The notes beneath the pieces were generated by a model that saw nothing but the letters and a program-made list of their open reading frames with translations, was not told where the DNA came from and did no database searches. A program made the translations under genes and the position numbers. A stretch of DNA of 64,000 nucleotides from Lumbricus terrestris (lineage: Eukaryota > Annelida > Clitellata > Crassiclitellata > Lumbricidae), in contig OX457044.1 of assembly GCA_949752735.1 (NCBI GenBank), positions 12,075,294-12,139,293 on the forward strand, written 5' to 3'. Positions 54,631 through 64,000 of this stretch are shown piece after piece. The stretch's first letter is position 1. Each line of letters starts with the position of its first letter.

Positions 54631-55123
54631 AGTGGGTTCAACACATTTTTCAATATGTGTTTGTCTGCGTATACATACATACATACTTACTTAGTACTTA
54701 GTCCATCCGTGCGGGTTCCACAACAATTGGTCTTCAGACAACGTCTGTAGACCAGTTGTCTAACGACAACTGGTCTACAGACGACTCCTATCGATGAAAT
54801 AGAAGCTGGATTTATGAAAAAACGTTAAATGGTTTTCTAGCTTAAATGGATGCTGGATTGATGATTTTCATTCATGTATTTCAACATGCATCCAGCTTCT
54901 AGTTCAGATCTAAAAATACCTTCTATTTCTCGCTCGTTATTTTCGTCAAGCCAGCTTGTATTATAGATATAAAAATACCCTCATCCAGGTTCCATTACTT
55001 AAGCTTTTTTTCATCAGTACCGTTTCTATTTCAGATCTAGAAATACCTTCATCCAGCTTTTATTTCTCATGCGTTATTTTCGTCAATCCAGCTTCTATTT
55101 CACCTGTAAAAGAACCTTCATAC

Positions 55124-56280
55124 TAGGGAATGTAATCCCGGGGCACTTGCTCAATCCCGGGATTCCGGGATTATAAATGAGCCAATTCCGGGATCCCGGT
55201 ATCCCGGGATTGGCTTATAATAGCAATTTAAAAAAATTCTTAGACATAATATAATAGTAGGCCAAATACAGTACAGCTTTCTCTTTGCTTTAGGCACTTC
55301 AACCGCGATCAATTATGACTCACGACAAGGGCTTTAGTCATTGGTCCCTGGCAACAGCGGGTTTGTTTGAAACTTGATAGTGATAGGCCTACGACCAGTG
55401 GCTTCTATCCCCACTAAACAAACAAGTTAGACCCCTCTCCTCCCCACCCTGGCCTGCCCTCTCATGTCTCTCCTTTGACCTAGATTGCCGTGAGTTGAGC
55501 CCAGATTCAGATTCCCCGTCTTTAACTGGGCTTAAGTTGCGATCACTCTGAATATGGTAATTAACCTCTGCATACGATGACCCGGAATTAGGTCAAACGA
55601 TATGAGGTGACAAATGCACCGACTGACCACAGCGCGAGGAACACAACAGGTAGCAGGCTAGCCAAGATTTACCAGTGAGTGACTGATCTTGCAGCCTAGC
55701 CTAGCCGCAGTCCTCTGATATTAAGGCAGCAAGAAAACCCAGAGGGGTGACTGGAGGTGACTCTGTGTGCTGTCCAGGTCCTTTCCACTCACCAACCGGC
55801 GCAATTATACGGGCGAGGCGTCATCAACACACGTCAATTGGAGTTAGGCGCTATGACGTCGCAGGCCTAGTCGGTCAGCTCTGCTAGCGTCTGACATCTG
55901 TTTATCTTCTATAAGTCAACTGAATGTGTCTGGATGATTATTGTGGGTCTGTAGCCTGTATACATGAACCAGGCAAGGAATGGGAGGGAGCAAACCTAAA
56001 TCTCCTGCCTGATCACTCAGAAACGCCTACCTCCAGTCACCCCTCTGGGTTTTCTGCTGGCCGCCAGCTTACCTTCATTAGGGCGTCTGCTTATCCATCG
56101 TTTTGGCGTCTATTGACCGTAGATTGTTGCAAAATTGGTCAAGTAATTTAGTAAAAATCCGAATTTTCGGAAATCCCGAAAAACGGGATTCCATGTGTAT
56201 CAATCCCGGGATTACGGGATTGTAAAATGTCCGGGATTCCCGGGATCCCGAATATCGGGATCCCGGGATTACATTCCCTA
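55124..56280. mobile_element. Non-autonomous hAT-like transposon (copy I)
   Basis: Exact duplication CTTCATAC at 55116-55123 and 56281-56288. The perfect inverted ends are TAGGGAATGTAATCCCGGG. CCCGGGATT and CGGGATTCCGGGATT motifs are iterated near both ends. A pair of related segments (AGAGGGGTGACTGGAGG near 55741 and its reverse near 56028) lies inside. Non-coding. Confidence 0.9.
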
Positions 56281-56383
56281 CTTCATACATATTCCATTTC
56301 TCTTGCATTTTTTCATCAATCCAACCTCCATTTCACCTGTAAAAAAACTTTCATCCAGCTTCCATTTCTCAAGCGCTGGACGA

Positions 56384-56646
56384 GTTGTCTGTAGACCAGT
56401 TGTCTTTAGACGTGTTGTTTGTAGACCATTTGTCTTTAGACGTGTTGTCTGTAGACCAGTTGTCTTTAGACAAGTTGTCTGTAGACCAGTTGTCGTTAGA
56501 CGAGTTGTCTGTAGACCAGTTGTCTTTAGACAAGTTGTCTGTAGACCAGTTGTCGTTAGACGAGTTGTCTGTAGACCAGTTGTCGTTAGACGAGTTGTCT
56601 GTAGACCAGTTGTCGTTAGACGAGTTGTCTGTAGACCAGTTGTCGT
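56384..56646. repeat. 30-bp minisatellite, about 9 copies
   Basis: Unit GTTGTCTGTAGACCAGTTGT plus CGTTAGACGA or CTTTAGACAA, with the two variants partly alternating. The 5' copies are the most diverged. ORFs in all frames here are repeat readings. Confidence 0.92.
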
Positions 56647-56779
56647 GACGCCTTCCGCACGCCGGCAGTGCACCAGGCAACACAGCTCCTCCACACAACT
56701 TGTCCTCCGCAATCCTCTCCACCTCCTCCCACGTCATTCCACCATCGTCCAGATCTTGAGTGATTGTGTCATGCATACA

Positions 56780-57320
56780 TACTTGCACAACATATATATA
56801 TATATATATATATACATAATTATATATGTTATATATACATATATGTTATATAATATATGTATATACATAATTATATAACGAAGAATATGTAACTATCTAT
56901 TATATAGCATCTAACTATGTTCCACAAAAGCTTTTGATCCACTCGACCGATTCCTCTCAAATTTTCCACGAATACTTCACAGCACCCAAGAAAAAACACA
57001 GGGAGGTTCAGGATCAAAAAATCTGATCCCTTCCCGAGTTATGAACATTTTAAATTTCAAAGCCATGGTTAACGTTGCATTTCAGATGCCATTTTTTCTG
57101 CCTGTCGATTTTCAATCAATCCATTGCTTTTTGACGTCATTACTTGATCTCATTTTTCGCTGAGGGTGGAGCTTTAGCTTAATATGAACGGTTGATCACA
57201 AGTTACGACAAGGTGATGACAATAGATACCGGCAATTAATATCCTAATATCCTATCCGTATGTATCAGGACATTTATTTAGGGCAATGTGGGTTTAGGTA
57301 AAAAGCCCAAAATTCACCAA
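56780..57320. other. Intronic DNA with (TA)n
   Basis: (TA)n-rich at about 56791-56880, then mixed sequence without a gene. Confidence 0.5.
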
Positions 57321-57370
57321 CAAACAATGCTTGAATATGGTGTCCATTCACCATATTCAAGCATTGTTTG
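57321..57370. repeat. Perfect 22-bp-arm hairpin
   Basis: CAAACAATGCTTGAATATGG plus TG, a loop TCCATT, and the exact reverse complement. It lies in the fukutin intron between exons A and B. No terminator-like T run follows, and the function is unknown. Confidence 0.9.
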
Positions 57371-57591
57371 AAGACACATTGTAGTATGTTACATAGTGTT
57401 TAAACAGACACTATTGTATTTATATCTACGGTGACCCTGCCTAGCGGAACCTTATGTTCCATTGACGCCAATGTACATGAATGTCTAATCTGTTGATTGC
57501 CTGTATCATGGTGATCAATAAAAAGTATTGATTGATTGTTTGATTGAAGATTGATTGAGACCACGTTCTATTTTATTCCATTCAAGACTGT

Positions 57592-57725
57592 TCTATATAG
57601 CTGGGGTTGAGTCAGGAGCACTTCTGAGTAGATACTCTTGAAGAGGTGCTATACGAATCTCTTAAATGAATGAATGAATGAATGAATGAACGAACGAACG
57701 AGCGAACGAACAAACGAATGAATAC
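57592..57725 (+). mobile_element. L2-like 3' tail with (GAAT)n/(GAAC)n
   Basis: GAGTCAGGAGCACTTCTGAG and CTTGAAGAGGTGCTATACGA, then tandem GAATGAATGAAC units. It is the same tail organisation as at 51765 and 63527. Confidence 0.7.
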
Positions 57726-57876
57726 TTTCAGCCAATATATATTTGATCATGCAGGCCTCCTCATTTGCTCCTTTGAAGAATCATGTACATTATATATTCA
57801 TTTGCCTCAGGTCCCAGGCTTTATTTGATAATAAGTGGTTAAAATAAATAAAATATGTTTGTGTCATTGTGCTAAG

Positions 57877-58151
57877 GTTGCCTATGACGACTTTCGTGCC
57901 AAAGGTTTTCTCATCTCGGAGTTCTTTCAGCCAGCGAGTCGTGATCTGATGCAGACAAGGAAGAAGACAAATATTCCGACTCATTATCTGTTTCATCATC
58001 ATGGAAACAATCATCGTCTCATTCATCTTGTTGTCTTTTATGAAAGACAAAACAACTTTTTCTGGCATGGGACATTCAACCAGAAGCCAGATGGTACAGC
58101 ATCAATTGTTTTGCCTCATTTTGGAATGGAGGAGGAGGGTGCGTACACAAG
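57877..58151 (+). CDS. FKTN: Fukutin homologue, exon B (internal)
   Basis: Acceptor TTGTGCTAAG at 57867-57876; the exon continues in phase 0 from exon A. It is 275 bases and ends at ACAAG|GTGACT in phase 2. It encodes VAYDDFRAKGFLISEFFQP, then NNHRLIHLVVFYERQNNFFW then HGTF. The IHLVVF-x-ER...WHG signature is specific to fukutin. Intron A-B (about 4.3 kb) contains several transposons and minisatellites. Confidence 0.85.
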
Positions 58152-58275
58152 GTGACTCATCACATTTTCCACTAAAAGGTAGTGTAGTATAAGTTAGTTT
58201 AAGCATTTTGGTAATTGTCATGTAATATAGTGAGCTGCATTAACACATCCTCCAATTAAACAAATATCTGTCTAC

Positions 58276-58890
58276 TAGCTGGGGTACCCGGCGTTGCCAG
58301 GGAATTTTAGGATTCGACGCGTTCCCGGCCAATCCCCTACTTCCCCACCCTCACTTCGCCCTATTCCCTCCCTCCCTCCTCCTCCCTCTCTTCTTCGCTC
58401 ACTCCCCCACTCAACATTCCTCTCCTCCTACCCTCCCTACCTCCCTCCCCTCCCTTCATCCCTCTCCCCTCCCTCCGTCCCTTCCTCCCTCTCTCCCACT
58501 CTACCTCCTAAGATTAATTATCGGTATCTATTGCCATTATCTTGTCTTATAACTTCCGATCAAGCATTCATATAATGAGTGCTTTATTATTTTTGGAAAA
58601 CCATGCGCTATTAGATCGGCCTTCAGCAAAAAATGACGTTAAGAAGTGATGACGTCAAAAATCTATGAGTTCATGTTGAAAGTCGATGGGTGACGTAAAT
58701 ACCGTGTTAAATGTGGCCGAAATTTAAGATGTTCCAAACTCAGGATTTTTGGATCGCAAACCCCCCTATGTCCTGCCCAGGGTCCACCCCGACCCCCTGC
58801 GAAGAATTGGGGTTAATTGCTTCAAAACTGTGGCCGTATTCATCTAACAAACAAACACACAGACTTACTGAAATATATATAAGATATGCC
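58276..58890 (+). mobile_element. TAGCTGGGGTACCCGGCGTT-type interspersed element, long copy
   Basis: The head CTAGCTGGGGTACCCGGCGT continues into TGCCAGGGAATTTTAGGATT. A CTCCCTCC-rich block follows (about 58340-58505). The end is AACAAACACACAGACTTACT followed by ATATATATAAGAT. It lies 125 bp after fukutin exon B. No ORF of interest. Confidence 0.65.
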
Positions 58891-59835
58891 ATACAAATGT
58901 AGTTCTTGGCAAGCCATCATAAAGATGTGAGATCACTTTCGGGATTGTCGCGCTTGGTAAGAGGAAAAGCTGACCATAAACATAACGTTATGACTGGAAT
59001 AATGAAAGATATTTTATTTTAGTTTCGTGGAAATTATATAATCCCCCTTCAAGATAATTATTCAAAGGCGCTTCCAAACCCAGGCACGACCAAAGAGTAT
59101 TAGTTTGAGTAGTTTGTAGTCTTGAGTAGTTGTTAGAAAGAGTTAGACAAGTAGCACTGTGGATACGGAAATCCAATTACTACATAGACCATGAAATCAT
59201 CTGAAATGTAAATCTGAAGGTAACTAATTTGCATTTTAGAAGTGAATCTGAGCCACGTATAAAAATGTAGATCTATAGAAGGTGGCAGATGATGTAATGT
59301 ATGTCATAGTTAGTTATCTGATGGAAACCAAAGGAGAAGAGCACGATATGCAAAGCACATCATGCTCGTTTTATATTCTCCAGTCTTTCATTAGACTGCA
59401 ATCTTGATGCCAGTGACGTCATCGGCAAGAGTTGGTGAATATTATATTAATGGCCATCTCATCAGATGTCTGACCAGACATTGGTCCCTACGTTGTGCCC
59501 ACATACACTGGTCTTGTTGAGAAGGGTGAGTGTTGAGAATCTATGAGGACATAACTTGCGAATTGACTTGCAAACAAAGCTATAGCAACATCTGTCACAG
59601 CTGTTGGCCATCCAGAAGCATCATTTAGGATGATCATGAAAATTTATGTACTGATGTGTGAATTGAGGGACTAGTGAGAACAAGACATGATGGGGGAAGT
59701 GGTGGATATGTGGAGACTGTATTTGAGCTTCAATAGCAGATTAATATTACTCTTCAGTTCATTGCAGCGTATACTTATTTCGTTTGTAATGGACCTAATC
59801 AGTTGTTGAATCTGCTGCATTTTAATCTGCTGTAG
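58891..59835. other. Fukutin intron between exons B and C
   Basis: No gene or bounded repeat recognised apart from a weak dispersed segment near 59035-59175 (TCAAGATAATTATTCAAAGG). Confidence 0.5.
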
Positions 59836-60101
59836 TCTTGATATGGTCAAGGTGAAAATGGATGGACTGAAACTGCGTGCACCAGCCTACCCTCTTGCAT
59901 TTCTCAATCAAATCTCAGAATCACACTTCATAGAATGCAATCAAAGCCAAGCGAACGTCTTTTATGAGACAAATGGCCAACCAGATGCAACGGTCAAAGC
60001 GAAACACTTCTATGCAAATGCCAGAGACGTGCTTTCTATCACAAAAAGAGTTCTGGATGAGATTGGAGTCAGGTTCTGGATCAGCAGTGGAACATGCCTT
60101 G
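59836..60101 (+). CDS. FKTN: Fukutin homologue, exon C (internal, last in window)
   Basis: Acceptor CTGCTGTAG; the first base completes a Ser codon with the two bases left from exon B. It is 266 bases and ends CTTG|GTAAGA in phase 1. It encodes KVKMDGLKLRAPAYPLAFL, ESHFIECNQSQANVF and ITKRVLDEIGVRFWISSGTC, then LG. The ending FW-x-SSGTCLG leads into the nucleotidyltransferase-fold (LicD-like) catalytic domain. Its metal-binding DxD residues should be in the next exon, which was not found before the end of the window. Exons A-C together give 251 codons, a little over half of the roughly 460 residues of vertebrate fukutin. Confidence 0.88.
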
Positions 60102-60261
60102 GTAAGACACTCAACATAAAAAAGTAATGTTATATTGGTAACAACTGCTACTGTCTGTTAGGAATGAAAGACTTTGTAGCTGTAGAAAACAACACATCGG
60201 AAAGTCTGGTATAAATGTGGTGCAGATGATGGAAGCTGTCCATCATACGACGACAATCGTT

Positions 60262-60461
60262 GATTTTTTCTTCCATGGTTCACACTTTCATCAACCTACC
60301 TAAACTCTGCTTGGCTCTGCTCCAATCAGTACTTAATGCATCTGCTCGTTTGATTACCCACCTCCCTTGTTTCTCTCACATTTCGACTTTTATGACTGAA
60401 CACCGACATTTATTAAGCGCAGAAACCCAGGGAACGAGAAATGCAACACGTGTGTCTAGAC
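60262..60461 (+). pseudogene. L2-type LINE RT C-terminal fragment
   Basis: LQSVLNASARLITHLPCFSH then ISTFMTEHRHLL is the conserved segment near the RT C-terminus, as in the copy at 51160-51835. The fragment is cut by the hAT element that begins at 60462. It lies in the fukutin intron after exon C. Confidence 0.75.
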
Positions 60462-60521
60462 CAGTGGCCAATCTGTCCAACCTGCGTCCCGCAAGGCGAT
60501 TTCAAATGGCCAGCCTAGGCT

Positions 60522-62742
60522 CAGGGACGTCATTTCAGCTTTTTTCAGGGGGGGGCAAAAAAAATTCGCGGGTCAAAACTCCACAACCTTCGTAAGTTCT
60601 GTATTTAGCCAACATGTGCAAAACTGTGCTTAAATGAGATGTTTTATTCATGCTCATATTTATTAAATCTACTTATAGGCCTTTTTGATTCAGTGATGAG
60701 GTATATTTTAAATGCCTACTACTGGTACTTTAAATAGACTATAAGTGCTTTGCACTTGTTATTATATACCGTGATATTATTTACCATTATATGATTATAA
60801 TAAAGGTATTATTTACTATGATATATGATAGTATCATAATAAAAGAGTAGGATTTATTGTTAATATTTGTACAAATACTATTTTTATACAATTAAAATGA
60901 CAGAAATAACCTTCACCCACAGAAAAATTATAATGGCCATTGCTCCAGTTTATATTATTGTATTACATAGAATTGTATTGCATAGACCGGGTTGGACCAT
61001 TATAATCTACCATAATATTATTGATTATTATATAATTATAATGATATTACTTACTATAATAATAGTCTAATAGATGACATCATCATCATGAAATGGAAAA
61101 TAATTTACTGTTAATACTTTTAAAAATAAAAATTTACCATTAAATGTCTTATCTCCATTATCCAGTGTAATCTTTCAAGTTTCAAACTGTCAGATTTCAA
61201 AATGTTTTGTTCCTTGAAACACTTAGTAAAACAACATCATTATTACATATGCTTCCCAATTTTGGTAGTTTAATTGGCAATTCTTGCTTACTTTGTATAC
61301 CATGCTTAACCATTTCTACTAAAATTGTGTTGTCTTGAACAACAAGGGTAAGCTTATTCCAGTACAACAAAGTAAGCTTACATGTACATAATAATTATTA
61401 TACTCCAGTCTGCTGCTGTTACTCGTTGTAATAGTCCATTAGCAACAGAACAGAATTGCCTAACTTGATACACAAAGAAATTATTATTGCAATTATAATT
61501 ACATTTTGATATTGATATATTAAACCGCTCTTTTTTATCAGCACTGAAATAATAGAGTGATTTTGTCAGGATAACATCCTACATGCTATGATTACAATGT
61601 GGAAGCTCAACAAGAATTTGCTATTATTTTAAGTGGACCTATATTTTTTAAGTCTTAGACCACTCTTAGCAGCACTCAAATGGAGCAATTTTGTTCAGAC
61701 CACAGCCTAAAATGGTGCCATTGCACCGTGGAAATTCAAACAAATTTCTTGCAGGCAGTTGGGCACATCCCCTCCCCACTGCTTTAATTTGTCATTAATA
61801 ACAATTCACATAACAATATTGCATGCTGCATGCACTAAGTCTGCAATAATTATTTTTGCCTTTGGGTTAATGACTGTTATTATCTATGCCTATGGGATCA
61901 TTCAAGTGATGGTCAATGGCTTGTGATTATATCAACCGGGAAAAGATATGACTGAAAGAAAATTTTAATATCCAGGATTTCATGTATAAGAAGTAACCTG
62001 CTTATAACCATTGCACTAAAAACAGTCAGTTTGTGTAAATTTCCAGTTCAATTGGATGTCACATAATTATAGGCCTACCGTGTGGAATGTGGATCGTTGT
62101 GAGTGTTTACAGGATGAACTCTCATGTCCTTTGGTCCGCCTTTATCCTCTTCAGTTCTCAAGAAAGCCCAATCATCAGCTCTACTGACTCATACCTCTCC
62201 CCAACTGCTGCATGCAGTCTGCCCTAGAGGTCGCCGGTGTTGAGAGGCGAATCCACTCCAGGTCCCGGTCAGACGGGGTGGGGTGCTTGTAGGCCTAGTG
62301 TTTATAAGGCTCAGAGGGAGAATCATGCCTCAGATGCCTGGCTGCTTCATGTTATAACTGGGTATTGGTCGGCTTGCACTACATGTGTGGCTGACAGGAC
62401 CCACACATCTGGTGACCTTATACTGACCTGGGACTTTATCTATAGGGGGAGCAAGCTGTACATCTTTCCAGTATCAGCCTGAGCTCATTCCCTGTGCAGA
62501 TAATATCACAATATACACATAAGTTGATACATGTATCTGTGGCTATGATGAACTGTGCACTGTGTGCAGCTCGAATCTGCCCTCACATACAAAATTACAC
62601 AGGCTGTGAAGACACAGGCCATTTTGGTATTTTGAACAACGTGTGGCGTTGCAAAGCAATGCAAAATATGTCATGTGTAAGAACAATCGGTCAAATTCAG
62701 GGGGGGCAAATGCCCCCCCTGCCCCCCCAAATGACGTCCCTG
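60522..62742. mobile_element. Non-autonomous hAT transposon (copy G), sister of copy C
   Basis: Exact duplication CCTAGGCT at 60514-60521 and 62743-62750. The ends are CAGGGACGTCATTTCAGC and the reverse complement of CAGGGACGTCATTTGG. It matches copy C (13773-16534) in opposite orientation over most of its length. It lacks C's nested TIR element and short neighbouring segments. Non-coding. Confidence 0.95.
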
Positions 62743-62750
62743 CCTAGGCT

Positions 62751-63511
62751 CACTAAGTTTGTGCACTTTTGTGAAAATGAAGTGGCCTAAAGGATAAAGT
62801 CACTGGTCGACTTGAGCATATATATTTTTTGATTGATTTTGTGACAGTTGCCGATTTGGAATGCTGCAAGGAAGGCCAATCCGAAAACTAATCTCTTCTT
62901 TCTCTTCATGGGCTTATGTTCCCGTAGTCTATGTACATTATCGACACATGACTTCTGGTTTTAGCATCTTGTATTCTTGAACTCAACTAAACGGAGTTCG
63001 CAAACCGTCCCAAACTGTTTAACTTCTAGTCAGTTCCTGAGCTGTGTAGCCTACAGGGTTCCAGCACGTCTGCATGTGACTGCGACTATACCTGTCAAGA
63101 GATAGTCGAGTTCTAGTTCAAACGATTAGAAAGAAACAATCGATAAGAGATGAATGGAAATGTCTTGGCTCTTTCTGCTCCAACGATTATGACTGTCTTT
63201 AGAGCGAGACTCTGTCTTTGACATTTTTTATGAAAGCCAGAGCAGGAGGATGGAAATTCGGCTTAGTCATAAAGTGGATCCAAGCCCCAAAAAATGACGG
63301 GATGACATAATGAAGAGCTGAGCTGGCCAAACTGTGTCTGGGTGACGGAACTGAGTGCAAGGCAGAGATAAACGCCACCTTGAACATTCTGATGCTCAAC
63401 TATTGTGAAGCATGACAATCATGGTCGTTTGTCTAGTCTACATGCTTAATTCATTAGTATTATTCTTGTGGAACTTTTCAAACTCTAGCAATAAACTACT
63501 CAAGACTTTCT
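62751..63511. other. Right part of hAT copy P
   Basis: Non-coding remainder of copy P. It contains no transposase motifs that I can recognise. Confidence 0.5.
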
Positions 63512-63600
63512 ACTTTGACCATTCCTAGGTCGGGAGCATCTCTGAATAGTTATCTTGAACCGGCATTATATAAATTTCATACATAGATAGCTATATAGAT
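63512..63600 (+). mobile_element. L2-like 3' tail
   Basis: TAGGTCGGGAGCATCTCTGA, then TTATCTTGAACCGGCATTAT and ATAAATTTC, then (ATAG)n. It has the same layout as the tails at 51765 and 57592 and lies inside hAT copy P. Confidence 0.65.
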
Positions 63601-63762
63601 AGATTATAACCATTCCATATTAAATTTCACTACTCATTTCAATGTTAATATACCAATAAATTTTAGCCATTGTCTTTGGGTTTGCTGTTGCGGCCCTCGG
63701 ATTCAAGGATCTTGCTTTTGCGGCCCGTGGTACCAAAAAGGTTGGACAGCACTGGTCTAGAC

Positions 63763-64000
63763 GAAGAAGATACTCCAGACATAAGCACATAGGGGAGGCA
63801 GAGGTCATTCAGAGCACAGGGCGTATTATTTTTATCGTGAGAGGGTGGGAAGTTGGTCGATGTAAGGGGGGTGATGGGGTTTGGCGGGGTGAAAAAAATT
63901 TACCGGTCAACGCCGAGCACCACAGCTCGCTCATACTCAAGCAACGAATTGAGTATAGGATATCTACTCTAGTCTGGCGCTGCATGCTACACCTTGCTCC
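63763..64000. other. Trailing stretch with a possible TAGCTG-type element head
   Basis: On the minus strand, about 63955-63870 reads GAGCTGTGGTGCTCGGCGTT then GACCGGTAAATTTTT, a diverged form of the element head at 58276. No gene or next fukutin exon is seen. Confidence 0.4.

Larger units (their letters stand above)
54742..56646. mobile_element. Composite repeat: GTAGACCAGTTGTC ends with TCATCCAGCTTC interior
   Basis: The left end is a hairpin: GTCTGTAGACCAGTTGTC (54750-54767) and its exact reverse complement four bases later. The right end is a 30-bp minisatellite of the same motif (56384-56646). Between them run degenerate TTTCATCAATCCAGCTTCTA units like those at 27440-27850 and 9335-9535. 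The hAT-like element at 55124-56280 was inserted later. The left and right boundaries are estimates. Confidence 0.55.
60462..63754. mobile_element. hAT transposon (copy P), host of copy G
   Basis: Exact 8-bp duplication GTCTAGAC at 60454-60461 and 63755-63762. The left end CAGTGGCCAATCTGTCCAAC is matched at the right by GGTTGGACAGCACTG. GCGGCCC motifs lie inside the right end (CGGCCCTCGG, CGGCCCGTGG) and GCGTCCCGC inside the left. About 1.07 kb remains after removing copy G. An L2-like tail sits inside at about 63527-63590. Confidence 0.9.

Noticed and set aside
56195..56878. Repetitive 227-, 144- and 139-codon ORFs
   Set aside because: The minisatellite unit is 30 bp, a multiple of three, so all frames stay open by necessity. 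No start context, splice sites or homology.
60110..64000. Next fukutin exon
   Set aside because: No acceptor followed by a sequence resembling the W-Y-R...D-x-D region was found; the stretch is filled by nested hAT elements.

Overview
The window is repeat-dense nuclear DNA from an animal, most probably a marine invertebrate. It has spliced genes with GT/AG introns, a fukutin (FKTN) homologue clearly diverged from the vertebrate protein, metazoan non-LTR, LTR, hAT and Mutator-type transposons, tRNA-derived SINEs and many microsatellites. The palindromic octamer TAGGCCTA is scattered through the whole window. A deuterostome such as an echinoderm is my guess, but the sequence alone does not prove it.

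Host genes. (1) A small gene on the + strand has exons at 7564-7639 and 19134-19270. They join in phase into a 70-residue protein with a signal peptide and one membrane helix; its roughly 11.5 kb intron is packed with transposons. (2) Three consecutive internal exons of fukutin lie on the + strand at 53400-53612, 57877-58151 and 59836-60101. The exon phases agree, and the missing 5' and 3' exons were not found. No other host gene could be supported.

Layout. 1-7.5 kb: simple repeats, one hAT-like element and two decayed LINE 3' ends. 7.6-19.3 kb: the small gene. Its intron holds an RT-endonuclease (R2-like) LINE split by two hAT insertions with exact 8-bp duplications, and a further TIR element is nested inside one of them. 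20-24 kb: a SINE, a long inverted-repeat pair, two more hAT elements and a perfect 115-bp palindrome. 25.2-26.7 kb: an element bounded by arrays of TTTGCGCGC. 26.9-34.0 kb: a Mutator-like transposon with perfect 67-bp inverted termini and a perfect 9-bp duplication, inserted in a SINE. It carries a decayed transposase gene whose N-terminal and C-terminal halves face each other, and it is itself invaded by other elements. 37.4-46.5 kb: a complete LTR retrotransposon (5-bp duplication) with a gag-protease ORF but no polymerase. Its 3' LTR was later split by an L2-type LINE with a 985-codon ORF. 46.7-52.9 kb: hAT elements, a foldback element, an L2 fragment and inverted minisatellites. 53.4-60.1 kb: the fukutin exons, with transposons in the introns. 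60.3-63.8 kb: a nest of hAT within hAT within an L2 fragment, in the next fukutin intron.

The dominant story is layered insertion. In many cases the target-site duplications and interrupted reading frames can be read directly, so the order of events can be reconstructed. Elements with 8-bp duplications and CAGGG, CAGTG or similar ends (hAT type) are the most frequent class. Coordinates of decayed elements without duplications are approximate.
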